Below, in pieces: positions 47,201 through 56,417 of a DNA stretch of 64,000 nucleotides. Source of the stretch: an uncultured Planctomycetota bacterium (lineage in GTDB: Bacteria; Planctomycetota; Planctomycetia; Gemmatales; HRBIN36); NCBI GenBank assembly GCA_937944855.1, contig CALFAY010000038.1:1-64000 (forward strand), written 5' to 3'. Each line of letters starts with the position of its first letter. Within the stretch, counting starts at the first letter, position 1. The notes beneath the pieces are model-generated. The model had not been told where the DNA came from and made no database searches. It was given only the letters and a program-made list of their open reading frames with translations. The position numbers and the translations under genes were made by a program.

Positions 47201-48142
47201 CGGGAAGCGGTCGTCGCTCTGCTGGTCCGGGACGTCAGCAAGCCGGGGGCGGACGAAGCGTTGGCCGAACTGGCTGCCGTCGATCCCGGCCGTCTGGACC
47301 AGATCGTCCGCAGCCTGGTTCGCCGTCCCAATCCCGCCAACTGGCCGCTGCTGGTCCGCGCTCTCCAGTCGAACAATCCCGAGGTGCTCCTGGAAGTCAT
47401 TCGCGTTCTGCGTCGGCTGCCGACCAAGGCAGCGATCTCGCAGGAACCCAAACCCGAAGAAGCGGTGCCGTATCGCCTGCTCCTGTTGGCCGCTGCCAAG
47501 TTGCCGCCGCAGGAGCGGACCAAGGCCGTGGACCTGCTCCGTTACTGGAAGGACCAGCGTTTCGCCCTTGAGAACGACGACTGGAAGACGGAACTGGAAG
47601 GCTGGTCGCACTGGTTCGCTCAGACCTTCCCCAAGGAAGCGCCGTTGCCCAACGTCACCGCCCTGCCCGTGCAGAGCAAGTGGAACTTCAACGAATTGCT
47701 CGCCTACCTGGAGAGTCCTGAGGGCCGCGGCGATCCCAACCGCGGCAAAGCGGTCTTCGAGAAGGCCAACTGCATCAAGTGCCACAAGTTCGGCAGCATC
47801 GGCGAAGGTCTCGGACCCGATCTGACCACGCTCAAGAGCCGCTTCAAGCGAGCCGACACCCTCGAATCGCTGATCTATCCGTCCAAGGTCATCAGCGATC
47901 AATATCGCGGAACCAAGATCCTGACCGTGGACGGTGCGACGCTCACCGGCCTGGCCGTGCCCCAGGGCGACACCGTGACGGTGCTGCAAAGCGACGGCAC
48001 CAAGGTCGTCTTGAAGGCCAGCGAGATCGAGGCCCGCGTCGCCTCCACGGTTTCCCCCATGCCCGAGAAGCTGCTCGACGAGCTGACCCGGCAGGAGATC
48101 GCCGACCTGTTCGCCTACTTGGAATCGACGCCGCCCAAATAG
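44279..48142 (+). CDS. PVC-type membrane-bound dehydrogenase / HEAT-like repeat / c-type cytochrome protein
   Basis: Signal peptide; N-terminal beta-sandwich; propeller (GFTVELAVKNPPNNNFSLVNLCFDHRGRLLVSREGG); HEAT-like repeats; C-terminal CIKCHKFGSIGEGLGPDLT. Confidence 0.92.
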   Translation: MRHAAWLVSGLWLSLGLVLAQPARSSQGAGVQWMWLNEGEPAQHRPVETVLFRRTFFIDRPLQKVVDEGTLDITADNQFTVWVNGTEVGSGDNWRQVYQFDVTKLLVHGKNVIAVKATNTEPSPAGLLVRLGYVPNGQDRRAVASDGQWKAVKEAPEGWHKPDFDDSRWPAVKVLGPYGRTEPWRAVAWPGGGDDRFTVPEGFTVELAVKNPPNNNFSLVNLCFDHRGRLLVSREGGPILLCTDPDASGVLQTVKPYCEQVRNCQGMCWVGDALLLVGDGPQGTGLYRVRDSDGDDRTDSVELLHKFRGGMGEHGPHAILHGPDGWLYLVIGNHAWAQPQKLASNSPLTRWPSGYFGPDQGRPDTTEDVLLPRLNDSRGHAADILAPGGTIWRLDPQGKNMSLVAAGFRNQYDAAFSPTGELFTFDSDMEWDEGLPWYRAVRVCHCPPGADFVWRTGAANTPDYYIDSLPPVLETGRGSPVGVEFYDHHAFPEKYRGAFFMADWAIGVIFAVHLQRDGASYTGVAERFCVGAPMNVTDVAVGPDGALYFSLGGRGTQGGVFRIRAVSPPSSVRNEDNSTDLLRRLLDQPQPLAAFSRARLEEVWRKASDDQRRLVREAACADNDLKPMDRVRLLQILQMLGEQFPAEKLVRLTTHGDPEVRTCAVWLLGLHGPKEAQPVLEKSLTDKDALVRRRACEALIRAHLEPPVEAIWPLLADADRFVRHAARLVVSRIPAEKWADRIWSERHPLAVFNGIIALCQTNQALPVTDPIFEKLHNVDVSDDLPRYLDYLRTVQMALIHTTARPGSVRGIALDCLERFPHSDRRVNRELAILLTDFRRSNILDEPVHARLLDALLKAEGDREQQIHYFYCLRLLHQGWTPEQKHHLLEWFEGTRTWTGGHSFTPFLEHILRDLNPIFTAEDRARVFASAGERPWTAAVLLRYAPSEQTPPPSALIALYKQLGKNSGEPHVRELREAVVALLVRDVSKPGADEALAELAAVDPGRLDQIVRSLVRRPNPANWPLLVRALQSNNPEVLLEVIRVLRRLPTKAAISQEPKPEEAVPYRLLLLAAAKLPPQERTKAVDLLRYWKDQRFALENDDWKTELEGWSHWFAQTFPKEAPLPNVTALPVQSKWNFNELLAYLESPEGRGDPNRGKAVFEKANCIKCHKFGSIGEGLGPDLTTLKSRFKRADTLESLIYPSKVISDQYRGTKILTVDGATLTGLAVPQGDTVTVLQSDGTKVVLKASEIEARVASTVSPMPEKLLDELTRQEIADLFAYLESTPPK

Positions 48143-48148
48143 CGAAGC

Positions 48149-49426
48149 CTAGCGGCTGTACCAGGCGATGAGCTTGTCGAGTTCCTTGCGGAGGCTCAGG
48201 ATCCACAGGGCCAGCCGCTGGCGGGCCGTCCCCAGAAGCGGACTGTAGCCGAAGTTCTCGTCGATCACGGAAATCGCCCGGTGCGTCGCTTCGGGCTGTC
48301 CCAGATAAGCGAAACCGCGGATCAGCCAGCGGATCATGGGATAGGTCAGGGCCAGGGCCTCCAGACCGTCCCAGAACGGGTAATGGTAGAACGTCGGCCC
48401 GCAGAACTGGAGCGACGTGAGTTTGACGTAGTAATAGCGTTCTAGCGCCTGGGCCGCCTGGTTGGGCAACTCGCCGAGCGGTTTTTCCAGTTCCTCGAAG
48501 GTGCAATCGGGCAAGCCGACTTGCAACATCGGCAGCTTGCCAGTGCCGCGAACCATCCGCCAGCTGGCCGCCAGCAGAGCCAGCCGTCCCCGCTTGCTGA
48601 CGCCGCGCCTCACGCCCTGGTCCTTGCGGACGTAGATGGCCAGGGCCTGGCGGAAGAGCAGGCGGCCGATCCAGCCGGGCGGCTCAAAGCCGTCCAGCGT
48701 CCGCGGCGTCTCGGCAGCGACGGCTGCGAGCATCAGATCGAGAAACTCGCGCAGCCGGCCGCCGGTGAGGTTGTCGAAACGGGCCTCTCGGCACAAGCGT
48801 GCCAGCGCCAGACATTTCAGCCAGCGCCGGGCCAGATCGTCGTTTCGCGCGCTGAACAGGCGAACCACGGCATCCTGGAACAGATGCAGGTCGGACCAGT
48901 TGACCCGCTGACGGCCGTCCAGACTCGGCGGATCGCCCAGCCCCGGCCCGGCAGCCCGCTGGAATCCCGGCCGCTTGTCCCATTGCTCCATCTCCCGGGC
49001 CAGGTCGCTCAACTCATCAACCGCCTCGCTCAGACAGCGGCCCTTGTTGGCGGCGGCGGACGGACAGGCAAAACGCATGCTGACCCGCCAGTGATCGCCA
49101 TGCGGCACCAGGATGTACGGATAGAGCCGACAGGCGAACGGCTTGGCGTGCAGGCCGAACTTCGCGTGAATCTTGCACAGGCCCCGCTCGTCGAGAAACA
49201 CGCAGCGGTCGCCGGTCGTCTGAGCCAGCCGATAGCGACGCCGCCACGGCGGACCATACTTGACGAACAGCCTGACCCCGCGGTACTCCGGCTCCTGCTC
49301 CCAGCCCTGGGCGAGAATGCGCTGCCGCTCCTCTTCAGAAACCGGCACCCAGTAGTCGGTGCAGCAGGAACCGCACTGGTGGCAGTCCCAGTTCTGGACG
49401 ACGGGCAATTGGCGGATCGGTGCCAT
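48149..49426 (-). CDS. YkgJ-type cysteine cluster protein
   Basis: NWDCHQCGSCCTDYWVPV...CVFLDERGLCKIHAKFGLHAKPFACRLYPYILVP. Confidence 0.88.
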   Translation of the reverse strand: MAPIRQLPVVQNWDCHQCGSCCTDYWVPVSEEERQRILAQGWEQEPEYRGVRLFVKYGPPWRRRYRLAQTTGDRCVFLDERGLCKIHAKFGLHAKPFACRLYPYILVPHGDHWRVSMRFACPSAAANKGRCLSEAVDELSDLAREMEQWDKRPGFQRAAGPGLGDPPSLDGRQRVNWSDLHLFQDAVVRLFSARNDDLARRWLKCLALARLCREARFDNLTGGRLREFLDLMLAAVAAETPRTLDGFEPPGWIGRLLFRQALAIYVRKDQGVRRGVSKRGRLALLAASWRMVRGTGKLPMLQVGLPDCTFEELEKPLGELPNQAAQALERYYYVKLTSLQFCGPTFYHYPFWDGLEALALTYPMIRWLIRGFAYLGQPEATHRAISVIDENFGYSPLLGTARQRLALWILSLRKELDKLIAWYSR

Positions 49427-49513
49427 GAGGGCATTGTATCACGGCCCAAAGCCGCGGACGCCCGCGCCGTGTCGCGCGAGCGTCCCGGATGGAGAGCAGA
49501 GCCGAAGCCGAGG

Positions 49514-49822
49514 TCAGTTTTCGCTGAAACTGAGATTGAGATGGGCCTCGCGCCCGAGGGGATCCTTGAGAAAGCGCTTGCGGCAGGCGGGACACAGGTC
49601 GTATCGGCGGAAGACGGTGGTGCTGTCCTCGCCGCTGGGGGCCAGCCCGCACTCCTCGGCCGCCAGCAGTTGGCTGATTTCCTCCAGATGGTCTTCATCC
49701 AGGTCTTCTTCCGTCAACGGCGTGGTCTCGTTGGCGGCGAAGACCTCGATCTTAACGACGTAGCGTTGTTCTTCTCCGGGACGAATCTCCTTACCGCACA
49801 AATCGCACGTCACGTGCAACAT
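49514..49822 (-). CDS. Small zinc-binding protein with paired CxxC motifs
   Basis: VTCDLCGKEIRPGEEQRYVVKIEVFA ... YDLCPACRKRFLKDPLG. Confidence 0.8.
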   Translation of the reverse strand: MLHVTCDLCGKEIRPGEEQRYVVKIEVFAANETTPLTEEDLDEDHLEEISQLLAAEECGLAPSGEDSTTVFRRYDLCPACRKRFLKDPLGREAHLNLSFSEN

Positions 49823-49991
49823 GGAAGTCGGACCCTCCGATGTTGAGCCGGACCCCGGGGCCGAAGCGGTCCAGCGGTTTGGTCTCCCCCATCTCCTGAC
49901 AACCAACCATGAATCCGCGGCCCTTTATCCATCCGTCGCACGTTTGCCCGGGGAAGTCAAGCCGAATCTGCGATTCTTGCGGATTTTCGGG

Positions 49992-50663
49992 TCAGTCCAT
50001 TTCGGGGGTGACACCCACGATCAGGTCGCCCCGGGCCGCCAGTTCGCCGATCCGCGAGTGCGGCACCTTGGCAAATTCCAGCGTGATCTACTCCCGCGCC
50101 TTGGGATCGCGGATGGCCCGGTAGATGCCGTCGCGCTCGTTCTGCGGATGGCCCTTGATGAAGAACTGCGTGGTCAGCGCCTCGCGGTTGCGGTAGCGGA
50201 CCTTGACGTGAATGTGCGGCGTGCGGCCGGGATACGGAACCGGCTTGATGGTGCGGAAATAGTATTCGCCGCTCGATCCGGTCACGAAGCGGCCGAAGCC
50301 CTGGAAGTTGGCGTCCCGGTTGGCCCGGTTGGCGGAGCCGGAGTGCAGATAGGCTCCGTTATTGTCCACCTGACAGATTTCGACGACGGCATTTTTCAGC
50401 GGTTGCCCGTTGCGATCCAGGACCCGGCCCGACAGGTGCGTGATCTCGCCGACCCCCGGAGTGATGGCGTTGTTGATGATGAGCAAATCGTTGTCCGTGT
50501 CGAGCGGCAGACGGTCCGGATAAAACGGTCCCTCGGTCAGCCGCGGCGTCTGTTCCAATTCCTCCGCGAACAGACCTGGCGTCGTCAACCACGCCGCCGC
50601 CAGCGCTGCCAGAAACTCCCGTCGTCGCACTTCGAACGCCGTTCCGATCGGGCACCTCCTCAT
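49992..50663 (-). pseudogene. Intradiol ring-cleavage dioxygenase-like gene with in-frame TAG at 50088-50090
   Basis: Tat-like [63 protein letters not shown]; after TAG the frame continues ITLEFAKVPHSRIGELAARGDLIVGVTPEMD*. Confidence 0.85.
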
Positions 50664-50764
50664 GCTCAGACAAGTTGTCTTGAACCACGACCGCCAGTGT
50701 AGCGACCCCTTCATGAGAAGACCGTGAACGATCCGACGCCCACCGCGGCTGTTTGATGTCGGGT

Positions 50765-53155
50765 TCAGCGCACCACGGGGATGCGCCGCTGGGTGATCTC
50801 CCGACCATCGGCATCTTTGGCCGTGATGTCGAGCCAATAGACGCCCTTCGGCAGATCGAACAGTTCCCAGGCCCCGCGCCACAGGACCAGGCCCGACTGG
50901 GGATCGGCCTTCGGAGCAGCCGACGCCGTCTTGCGGACCCTGCCCTCGGCATCCCATAGATGTCCTTCGATCCGGGCCGCGCGGTCGGCCATCGTCGTGG
51001 ACACGCCGACCGTGCCGTACAGCCACGGATAGTTTTCGGACTGCGTCAGGGCGGTCGGCAGAAGCGTCGGCCCCATCGCCTGGAGATGCTCCGAACTCAG
51101 CGTTTCGACCAGTTGCACCCGTGCAAATGCCGACGGCGAAGCGACGCTGGCCGGGCCGGTCCAGACGAACGTCCGGTCGCTTCTCGGTCCGGCGTCGCTG
51201 CTGCACAACTCGAGGTCGAGACCGAGGACTGTGCCGACCTTGGCCGCGAACCCTGGAAAGTTCCGCCACGGCAATTTGAATTCCGCCGTGTAACCCCAGG
51301 CTGTCTTGCGGGCCGAAAGCTCCGCACCGTCAAGCCGGAAATCTTTGAAGGCCGGCAGCGGTCGGACTTGGATCCGCGGTCTGACCTCGCTCTGCGTGAA
51401 CGGCGTCCAGAACAGGTGCAGCGTTCCCGGGGCGAACTCGGCTTTGCCCAGATCCTTTCCCGAGCGCGTGTCGAGGTAGAACTCGACGGCATCGCCGTTC
51501 CAGATCTGATCGTCCCGGCCGACGTGGATCGGATGCTGATCAAGACAGCGCTGGCCGACGCACAGGTTTTCCTCGTCCCACACAAGCAGGAATTCGCCGC
51601 CGCGATTGGGCCAGTCGGGATGGCCGACATGAACCGGAACGGCCAAGGCCCCGGCCCATTCCTCCAGATTGCCATCGAGCACCACGGGTTGTCTGGCCTT
51701 GGGGATGCCGGCGCGGATCGGAGGCGGCATCGGTTCATCGGCCAGAGTGTAGCCGAAGTTGGGCCGATTGCCCGGCCAGCGCACGCCCTGACGAGCGGCG
51801 AGATGCTCCGGTTCCGGCAGTCGTCCGCGATCCTCGGTCTCGGCCATCCAGCGTTCCAGGGCCGATTTCAGCCGGGCTTTCACCTCCGTGAAGGCGGGAT
51901 CGCTGGCCAGATTCACCGTCTCATGCGGATCGCGCTGAAGATCGTACAGCTCCTCTTCGGGCATGGTCGGGCCGCACAACGCCGCCTGGAGCGGCGTCAG
52001 TTTGCCCTCGGCGTGAAGCGTCTTGAGCAAGTTCCAGACTGGATAGCTGTTTGCCTTGTAGCGGTTGGCCTGGAGGAACGGCCGGTCCGGAGTGAAGTTG
52101 CGGATGTAGCGGTAGCGGTCGTCGCGGACGGTGCGGAAGCGGAAGACGGTCTCATCGCAGCGGTCCCGCGCCCCGAAGGCGTATTGCCGCGGCGGTTCCT
52201 GCCGGTCGCCGAGGAGGACCCGGCCCTGCATCCGTGCCGGCTTCTCGGCCCCGGCGAGGGTGAGGACGGTCGGAGCCAAGTCGATCAGTTCGACGAGCCG
52301 CGTATCCACCTTGCCGGGTGTGTAGCCGCTCGGTGCGGGGACTCCCTTGGGCCAGCGGATGATGAGCGGCACCCGCAGCCCGCTGTCGTAGCAGAATTGC
52401 TTGCCGCGGACGTGAGCGGCCCCGTTGTCGGCGAAAAAGACGATTACCGTGTTGTCCGCCAGTCCCTCTTTTTCCAGCCCTTCGAGAACGCGGCCGACCT
52501 TGCGATCCAATTCGATCAGGGCGTCCAGATACGCCGCCCAGTCGGCTCGGGCCACGGGATGGTCGGGGTAGTACGGCGGCAGATGCACCTTGTCGGGAAA
52601 AGTGGTGCGTGTGGTCGGAAAGGGCCGATGCGTCTCGTGGAAGTTGATCTGAGCGAAGAACGGCTGATGACGTTTCAAGTCGAACCACTTGTCCGAGTCG
52701 CAGGACCGGCCTTCGACGAGGAAGTTGAAGTCGGTCTTGCCGATGCCGCGAAAGCCCCAGTCGCTCGGCAGTTCACGAAGGTTGGCGGTGAAGTAACCGG
52801 CGTCTTTCATCCAGTGGGTGAGGAGTCGGACGCCGTCGGGAAGGCAGTGGCCATCGTCCCGGTGGGAACGGTGGTTGTGGGCGTCGAGGGTCGTCTGATA
52901 CATGCCGGTCATGATCGCGGACCGGCTCGGCGAGCAGACCGGACAGGTGACGAAAGCGTGCTGGAAGCGCATGCCCTCGGCGGCCAGGCGATCGAGGTGC
53001 GGCGTCTGCACGTCGGCGTTGCCGTAGCAGCTCAGGTCAGGCCCCAGATCCTCAGCGATGAGCCACAGAAAGTTCGGCCTGGATTGCTCAGCCGTCGCCA
53101 CTATGGGCAGCAGGACGAACGCGGTCACGCAAGCCAGCCAGCGATGCGATGTCAT
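50765..53155 (-). CDS. Type I sulfatase with C-terminal CBM9/DOMON-like domain
   Basis: [38 protein letters not shown]-terminal [27 protein letters not shown]...[26 protein letters not shown]. Confidence 0.93.
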   Translation of the reverse strand: MTSHRWLACVTAFVLLPIVATAEQSRPNFLWLIAEDLGPDLSCYGNADVQTPHLDRLAAEGMRFQHAFVTCPVCSPSRSAIMTGMYQTTLDAHNHRSHRDDGHCLPDGVRLLTHWMKDAGYFTANLRELPSDWGFRGIGKTDFNFLVEGRSCDSDKWFDLKRHQPFFAQINFHETHRPFPTTRTTFPDKVHLPPYYPDHPVARADWAAYLDALIELDRKVGRVLEGLEKEGLADNTVIVFFADNGAAHVRGKQFCYDSGLRVPLIIRWPKGVPAPSGYTPGKVDTRLVELIDLAPTVLTLAGAEKPARMQGRVLLGDRQEPPRQYAFGARDRCDETVFRFRTVRDDRYRYIRNFTPDRPFLQANRYKANSYPVWNLLKTLHAEGKLTPLQAALCGPTMPEEELYDLQRDPHETVNLASDPAFTEVKARLKSALERWMAETEDRGRLPEPEHLAARQGVRWPGNRPNFGYTLADEPMPPPIRAGIPKARQPVVLDGNLEEWAGALAVPVHVGHPDWPNRGGEFLLVWDEENLCVGQRCLDQHPIHVGRDDQIWNGDAVEFYLDTRSGKDLGKAEFAPGTLHLFWTPFTQSEVRPRIQVRPLPAFKDFRLDGAELSARKTAWGYTAEFKLPWRNFPGFAAKVGTVLGLDLELCSSDAGPRSDRTFVWTGPASVASPSAFARVQLVETLSSEHLQAMGPTLLPTALTQSENYPWLYGTVGVSTTMADRAARIEGHLWDAEGRVRKTASAAPKADPQSGLVLWRGAWELFDLPKGVYWLDITAKDADGREITQRRIPVVR

Positions 53156-53344
53156 TCGACCACCCCTTCCTCCCGAGGTTGTCACCTAGTTATTGCGGAT
53201 GTTCGACCGGTGCGGCGGTGTGAGCGTAGCACGGGAGGCTAGTCGGCTCAAGCCGCCGCCCGGAGTCGTCAGGGAAGGGTGAAGTGCAAGGCACGCCCGA
53301 GCCGCGACCGCTTCTTCTCCCCTCTCCCACCGGGAGGGGGTAAT

Positions 53345-53391
53345 CCCTCACCCCGTCCCTCTCCCACTGGGAGAGGGAGTAAGGGTGAGGG
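53345..53391. repeat. REP-like nested inverted repeat of the CCCTCACCCC...CCCTCTCCC type
   Basis: ccctcacccc/gggtgaggg flanking ccctctccc-act-gggagaggg. Confidence 0.6.
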
Positions 53392-53403
53392 CGCAATCGG
53401 ATT

Positions 53404-53526
53404 CCGAGCCGCGACCGCAAGGGAGCGGCTGATCTTCCGCTCCTTCGCAGTCGCGGCTCGGTGGGGACACGATCGTCGCGGCTCGGTGGGGACATGACCA
53501 TCGCGGCTCGATGAGGATGCGGCAGA
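53404..53526. repeat. 25-bp inverted repeat (53404-53428 / 53437-53461) with a tail of 25-bp tandem units starting at 53452, 53477 and 53502
   Basis: ccgagccgcgaccgcaagggagcgg-ctgatctt-ccgctccttcgcagtcgcggctcgg, then (cgcggctcggtggggacacgatcgt)-type units. Confidence 0.8.
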
Positions 53527-53742
53527 GGCATCGAGAAATGGAATTGTGCTTGCAGTGAAATGAGAATCGGCTATAGTGATGAGAAGCTGGGTAAAACAGC
53601 CTGCCGCGGAGCAGGCCCGCACACGGATTCCTGCCGCCGAGCAGTCCGTTCCTCCGGCACAGCCACGACACCACCCAGCACCCTCCGGCTGAGCCTCGGC
53701 TGGAAGAGCGGCGCTCGATGAACCGTAAGGGGGGTAGTACCG

Positions 53743-56280
53743 ATGTTCGGTCAGACCAACTGGATCGCCCTGGCCTTCGTGATCCTGTTTTCCCCCATGT
53801 CCTGGTCTTTGGCCGCCGATGTCGCCAAGCCCGATGCTGCCCGCAGCGAACCGTCGCAGCCGCCCAACCCGGCGGAAGTGCGGGCCTTGTCCGTCCATCC
53901 GGCCAAGGTCGTGCTCAAAGGCGCGGATCAGTCGTGTCAACTCGTGGTCACGGCGACGCTGGCCGGGGATCGGCTCGTTGATCTGACCGGCGACGTGCAG
54001 TTCACCGTCGCCGACTCCGGGATCGCGCGGGTTTCGGAAACAGGCCGGGTCGTGCCGCTGTCCGACGGTGCCACGCAGATCGTCGCCCGCTATGGCGACA
54101 AGTCCGCCAGCGTGCCGGTGGAGGCGGTCCATATTCAGGACAACTTGCCGATCAATTTTCCCAACCAGATCGTGCCGATCTTTACCAAGCTGGGCTGCAA
54201 CGCTGGCGGCTGCCACGGCAAGGCCAGCGGACAAAACGGCTTTCGGCTTTCGCTGCTGGGCTTCGAGCCGGAACTGGATTACATGACGCTGGTCAAGGAA
54301 GGCCGGGGACGCCGGCTCTTCCCCGCCGCTCCGGACAACAGTCTGCTGTTGCTCAAGGGCATCGGGCAAATGCCCCACGGCGGCGGCAAGAAGCTCGACA
54401 AGGACTCCGACGAATACCGGGCCATCCGCCGCTGGATCGCCGCCGGGATGCCTTACGGAAAACCGGATGATCCCGTGGTCGTCCGCATCAGCGTCTTTCC
54501 GGAGCAGCGCATCCTCGCGCGGAATGGACGGCAGCAGTTGAGCGTGACGGCCCACTACAGCGATGGTTCCACGGAAGACATCACCCGCCGCGCCCAGTAC
54601 GAGAGCAACGACACGGAGATCGCCGGCGTCGATGCCCAGGGCTTGGTGCGGACCTTCGCCAACAGCGGCGAATCGGCGATCATGGTCCGCTATCAAGGGC
54701 ACGTCGCCGTCTTTCGGGCCACCGTACCGTTGGGCGGGCAGACTCCCGATTACGAGTTCCCCTACAAGACCCTGGTCGATCAGTACACGCACAAGAAGTT
54801 CAAGCAACTCGGCCTGGTGCCTTCCGAGTTGTGTTCCGATGAGGAATTCATCCGTCGGGCCTTCCTCGACATCTGCGGCACGCTGCCGACGCCGACCGAG
54901 GTGATCGCCTTCGTCAACGACAAGGACCCGGCCAAGCGGGACAAGCTCGTGGACATGCTCGTGGAGCGGCCCGAGTACAGCTACTACTTCGCCAACAAGT
55001 GGGCGGACATCCTGCGCGTCAAGCGGCGCGGTCAGAACACCAACGCTCCTGGCACCTTCGCGTTCCATCAGTGGATCCGGGACGCCATCGCCAACGACAA
55101 GCCCTACGACCAGTTCGTGCGCGAGATCATCGCCGCCAGCGGCGACGATCACAGCCACCCGCCGACCATCTGGTACAAGGAAGTCCGCGAGCCGCAGCAG
55201 TTCACCGACGACCTCGCCCAGGTCTTCTTCGGTCTGCGGCTGGCCTGCGCCCAGTGCCACCACCATCCGTATGAGAAGTGGAGCCAGGACGACTACTGGG
55301 GGATCGCGGCGTTCTACGGCCGCATCGGCCGCAAGACGCTCAACGAGCCGGGCGGATTCCAGAACCAGCCGATGCAGTTGACGCGCGTGTTCGTCAAGCG
55401 TGACGGCAGCGTGACCAACAAGCGGACCGGCCAGGCGGCAGCATTCAAGCCGCTCGATGCCGAGCCGATCCAGGTTCCGCCGGGCGAAGACCCCCGACAG
55501 CGGCTCGTGGACTGGATGGTTGACCCGAACAACCCCTTCGTCCCCCGGGCCTTGGTCAACCGCTACTGGGCGCACTTTTTTGGCCGCGGCATCGTCGATC
55601 CGCTCGACGACATGCGTGTGACCAATCCGCCCTCCAACGCGGAGCTTCTGGACGCCCTGGCCAAGGACTTCGTCAACAGCAAGTTCAGCCTCAAGCACGT
55701 CGTCAAGACCATCGCCAAGAGCCGCACCTACCAACTCAGCGCCGTGCCCAACGAGTTCAACAAGAGGGACAAACAGAACTACGCCCGCTTCTACCCGCGG
55801 CGCATGAGCGCCGAGGTGCTGCTGGATGCGATCAACCAGGTGACCGACAGCCCGGCTTCGTTCGCCAATCTGCCGACCGATCCGTATGCCCCGCGGCGAG
55901 CGATCATGCTGCCCGACGAGGCGTTCAGCAACTACTTCCTGGAAGTCTTCGGCAAGCCGAGCCGGACCAGCGCCTGCGAATGCGAACGGGTCAACGAGGC
56001 CAACCTCGCCCAGGCCCTGCATCTGCTCAATTCCGAGGAGATCCAGAACAAGCTGAGCCGCGGCGGCGGACGGGCCGATCAACTGGCCAAGGACAGCCGG
56101 CCCGAGGAGGAGAAGATCGAGGAACTGTTCCTGTGGTGTTTCGCCCGCAAGCCGACGGCCAACGAGATGCAGACCGCCCTGGCCCACATCGCCAAGCTCG
56201 GCCCCAGCACCAAGAAGGCCGCTTACGAGAACATCCTGTGGGCCTTGATCAACACCAAGGAGTTCGTGTTCAACGATTGA
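53743..56280 (+). CDS. DUF1549/DUF1553 domain protein with N-terminal bacterial Ig-like domain
   Basis: RALSVHPAKVVLKGADQSCQLVVTATLAGDRLVDLTGDVQFTVADSGIARVSETGRVVPLSDGATQIVARYGDKSASV; FTKLGCNAGGCHGKASGQNGFRLSLLGFEP; VVDWMVDPNNPFVPRALVNRYWAHFFGRG-type region. Confidence 0.93.
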   Translation: MFGQTNWIALAFVILFSPMSWSLAADVAKPDAARSEPSQPPNPAEVRALSVHPAKVVLKGADQSCQLVVTATLAGDRLVDLTGDVQFTVADSGIARVSETGRVVPLSDGATQIVARYGDKSASVPVEAVHIQDNLPINFPNQIVPIFTKLGCNAGGCHGKASGQNGFRLSLLGFEPELDYMTLVKEGRGRRLFPAAPDNSLLLLKGIGQMPHGGGKKLDKDSDEYRAIRRWIAAGMPYGKPDDPVVVRISVFPEQRILARNGRQQLSVTAHYSDGSTEDITRRAQYESNDTEIAGVDAQGLVRTFANSGESAIMVRYQGHVAVFRATVPLGGQTPDYEFPYKTLVDQYTHKKFKQLGLVPSELCSDEEFIRRAFLDICGTLPTPTEVIAFVNDKDPAKRDKLVDMLVERPEYSYYFANKWADILRVKRRGQNTNAPGTFAFHQWIRDAIANDKPYDQFVREIIAASGDDHSHPPTIWYKEVREPQQFTDDLAQVFFGLRLACAQCHHHPYEKWSQDDYWGIAAFYGRIGRKTLNEPGGFQNQPMQLTRVFVKRDGSVTNKRTGQAAAFKPLDAEPIQVPPGEDPRQRLVDWMVDPNNPFVPRALVNRYWAHFFGRGIVDPLDDMRVTNPPSNAELLDALAKDFVNSKFSLKHVVKTIAKSRTYQLSAVPNEFNKRDKQNYARFYPRRMSAEVLLDAINQVTDSPASFANLPTDPYAPRRAIMLPDEAFSNYFLEVFGKPSRTSACECERVNEANLAQALHLLNSEEIQNKLSRGGGRADQLAKDSRPEEEKIEELFLWCFARKPTANEMQTALAHIAKLGPSTKKAAYENILWALINTKEFVFND

Positions 56281-56322
56281 GTTCACGGCGCGGTCTGCCC
56301 GCGCGTCCCTGAGAATGCTCTG

Positions 56323-56355
56323 GAGAGGCCCCTTGGGTGGGGCCTCTCGTCTTTT
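56323..56355 (+). terminator. Rho-independent terminator after the DUF1549 gene
   Basis: Perfect 10-bp stem gagaggcccc-ttgggt-ggggcctctc followed by gtctttt. Confidence 0.8.
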
Positions 56356-56417
56356 CCCGTCGCGGGTCAGGACGGCCCGCATTGACAGGTCATCCGGAAT
56401 CATTACCCTAGCGGACC

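Noticed and set aside
53269-56403. 1044-aa minus-strand ORF antisense to the DUF1549 gene
   Set aside because: Longest ORF of the region, but low-complexity V/G/L/R-rich composition typical of antisense frames; the plus-strand protein has clear domains.
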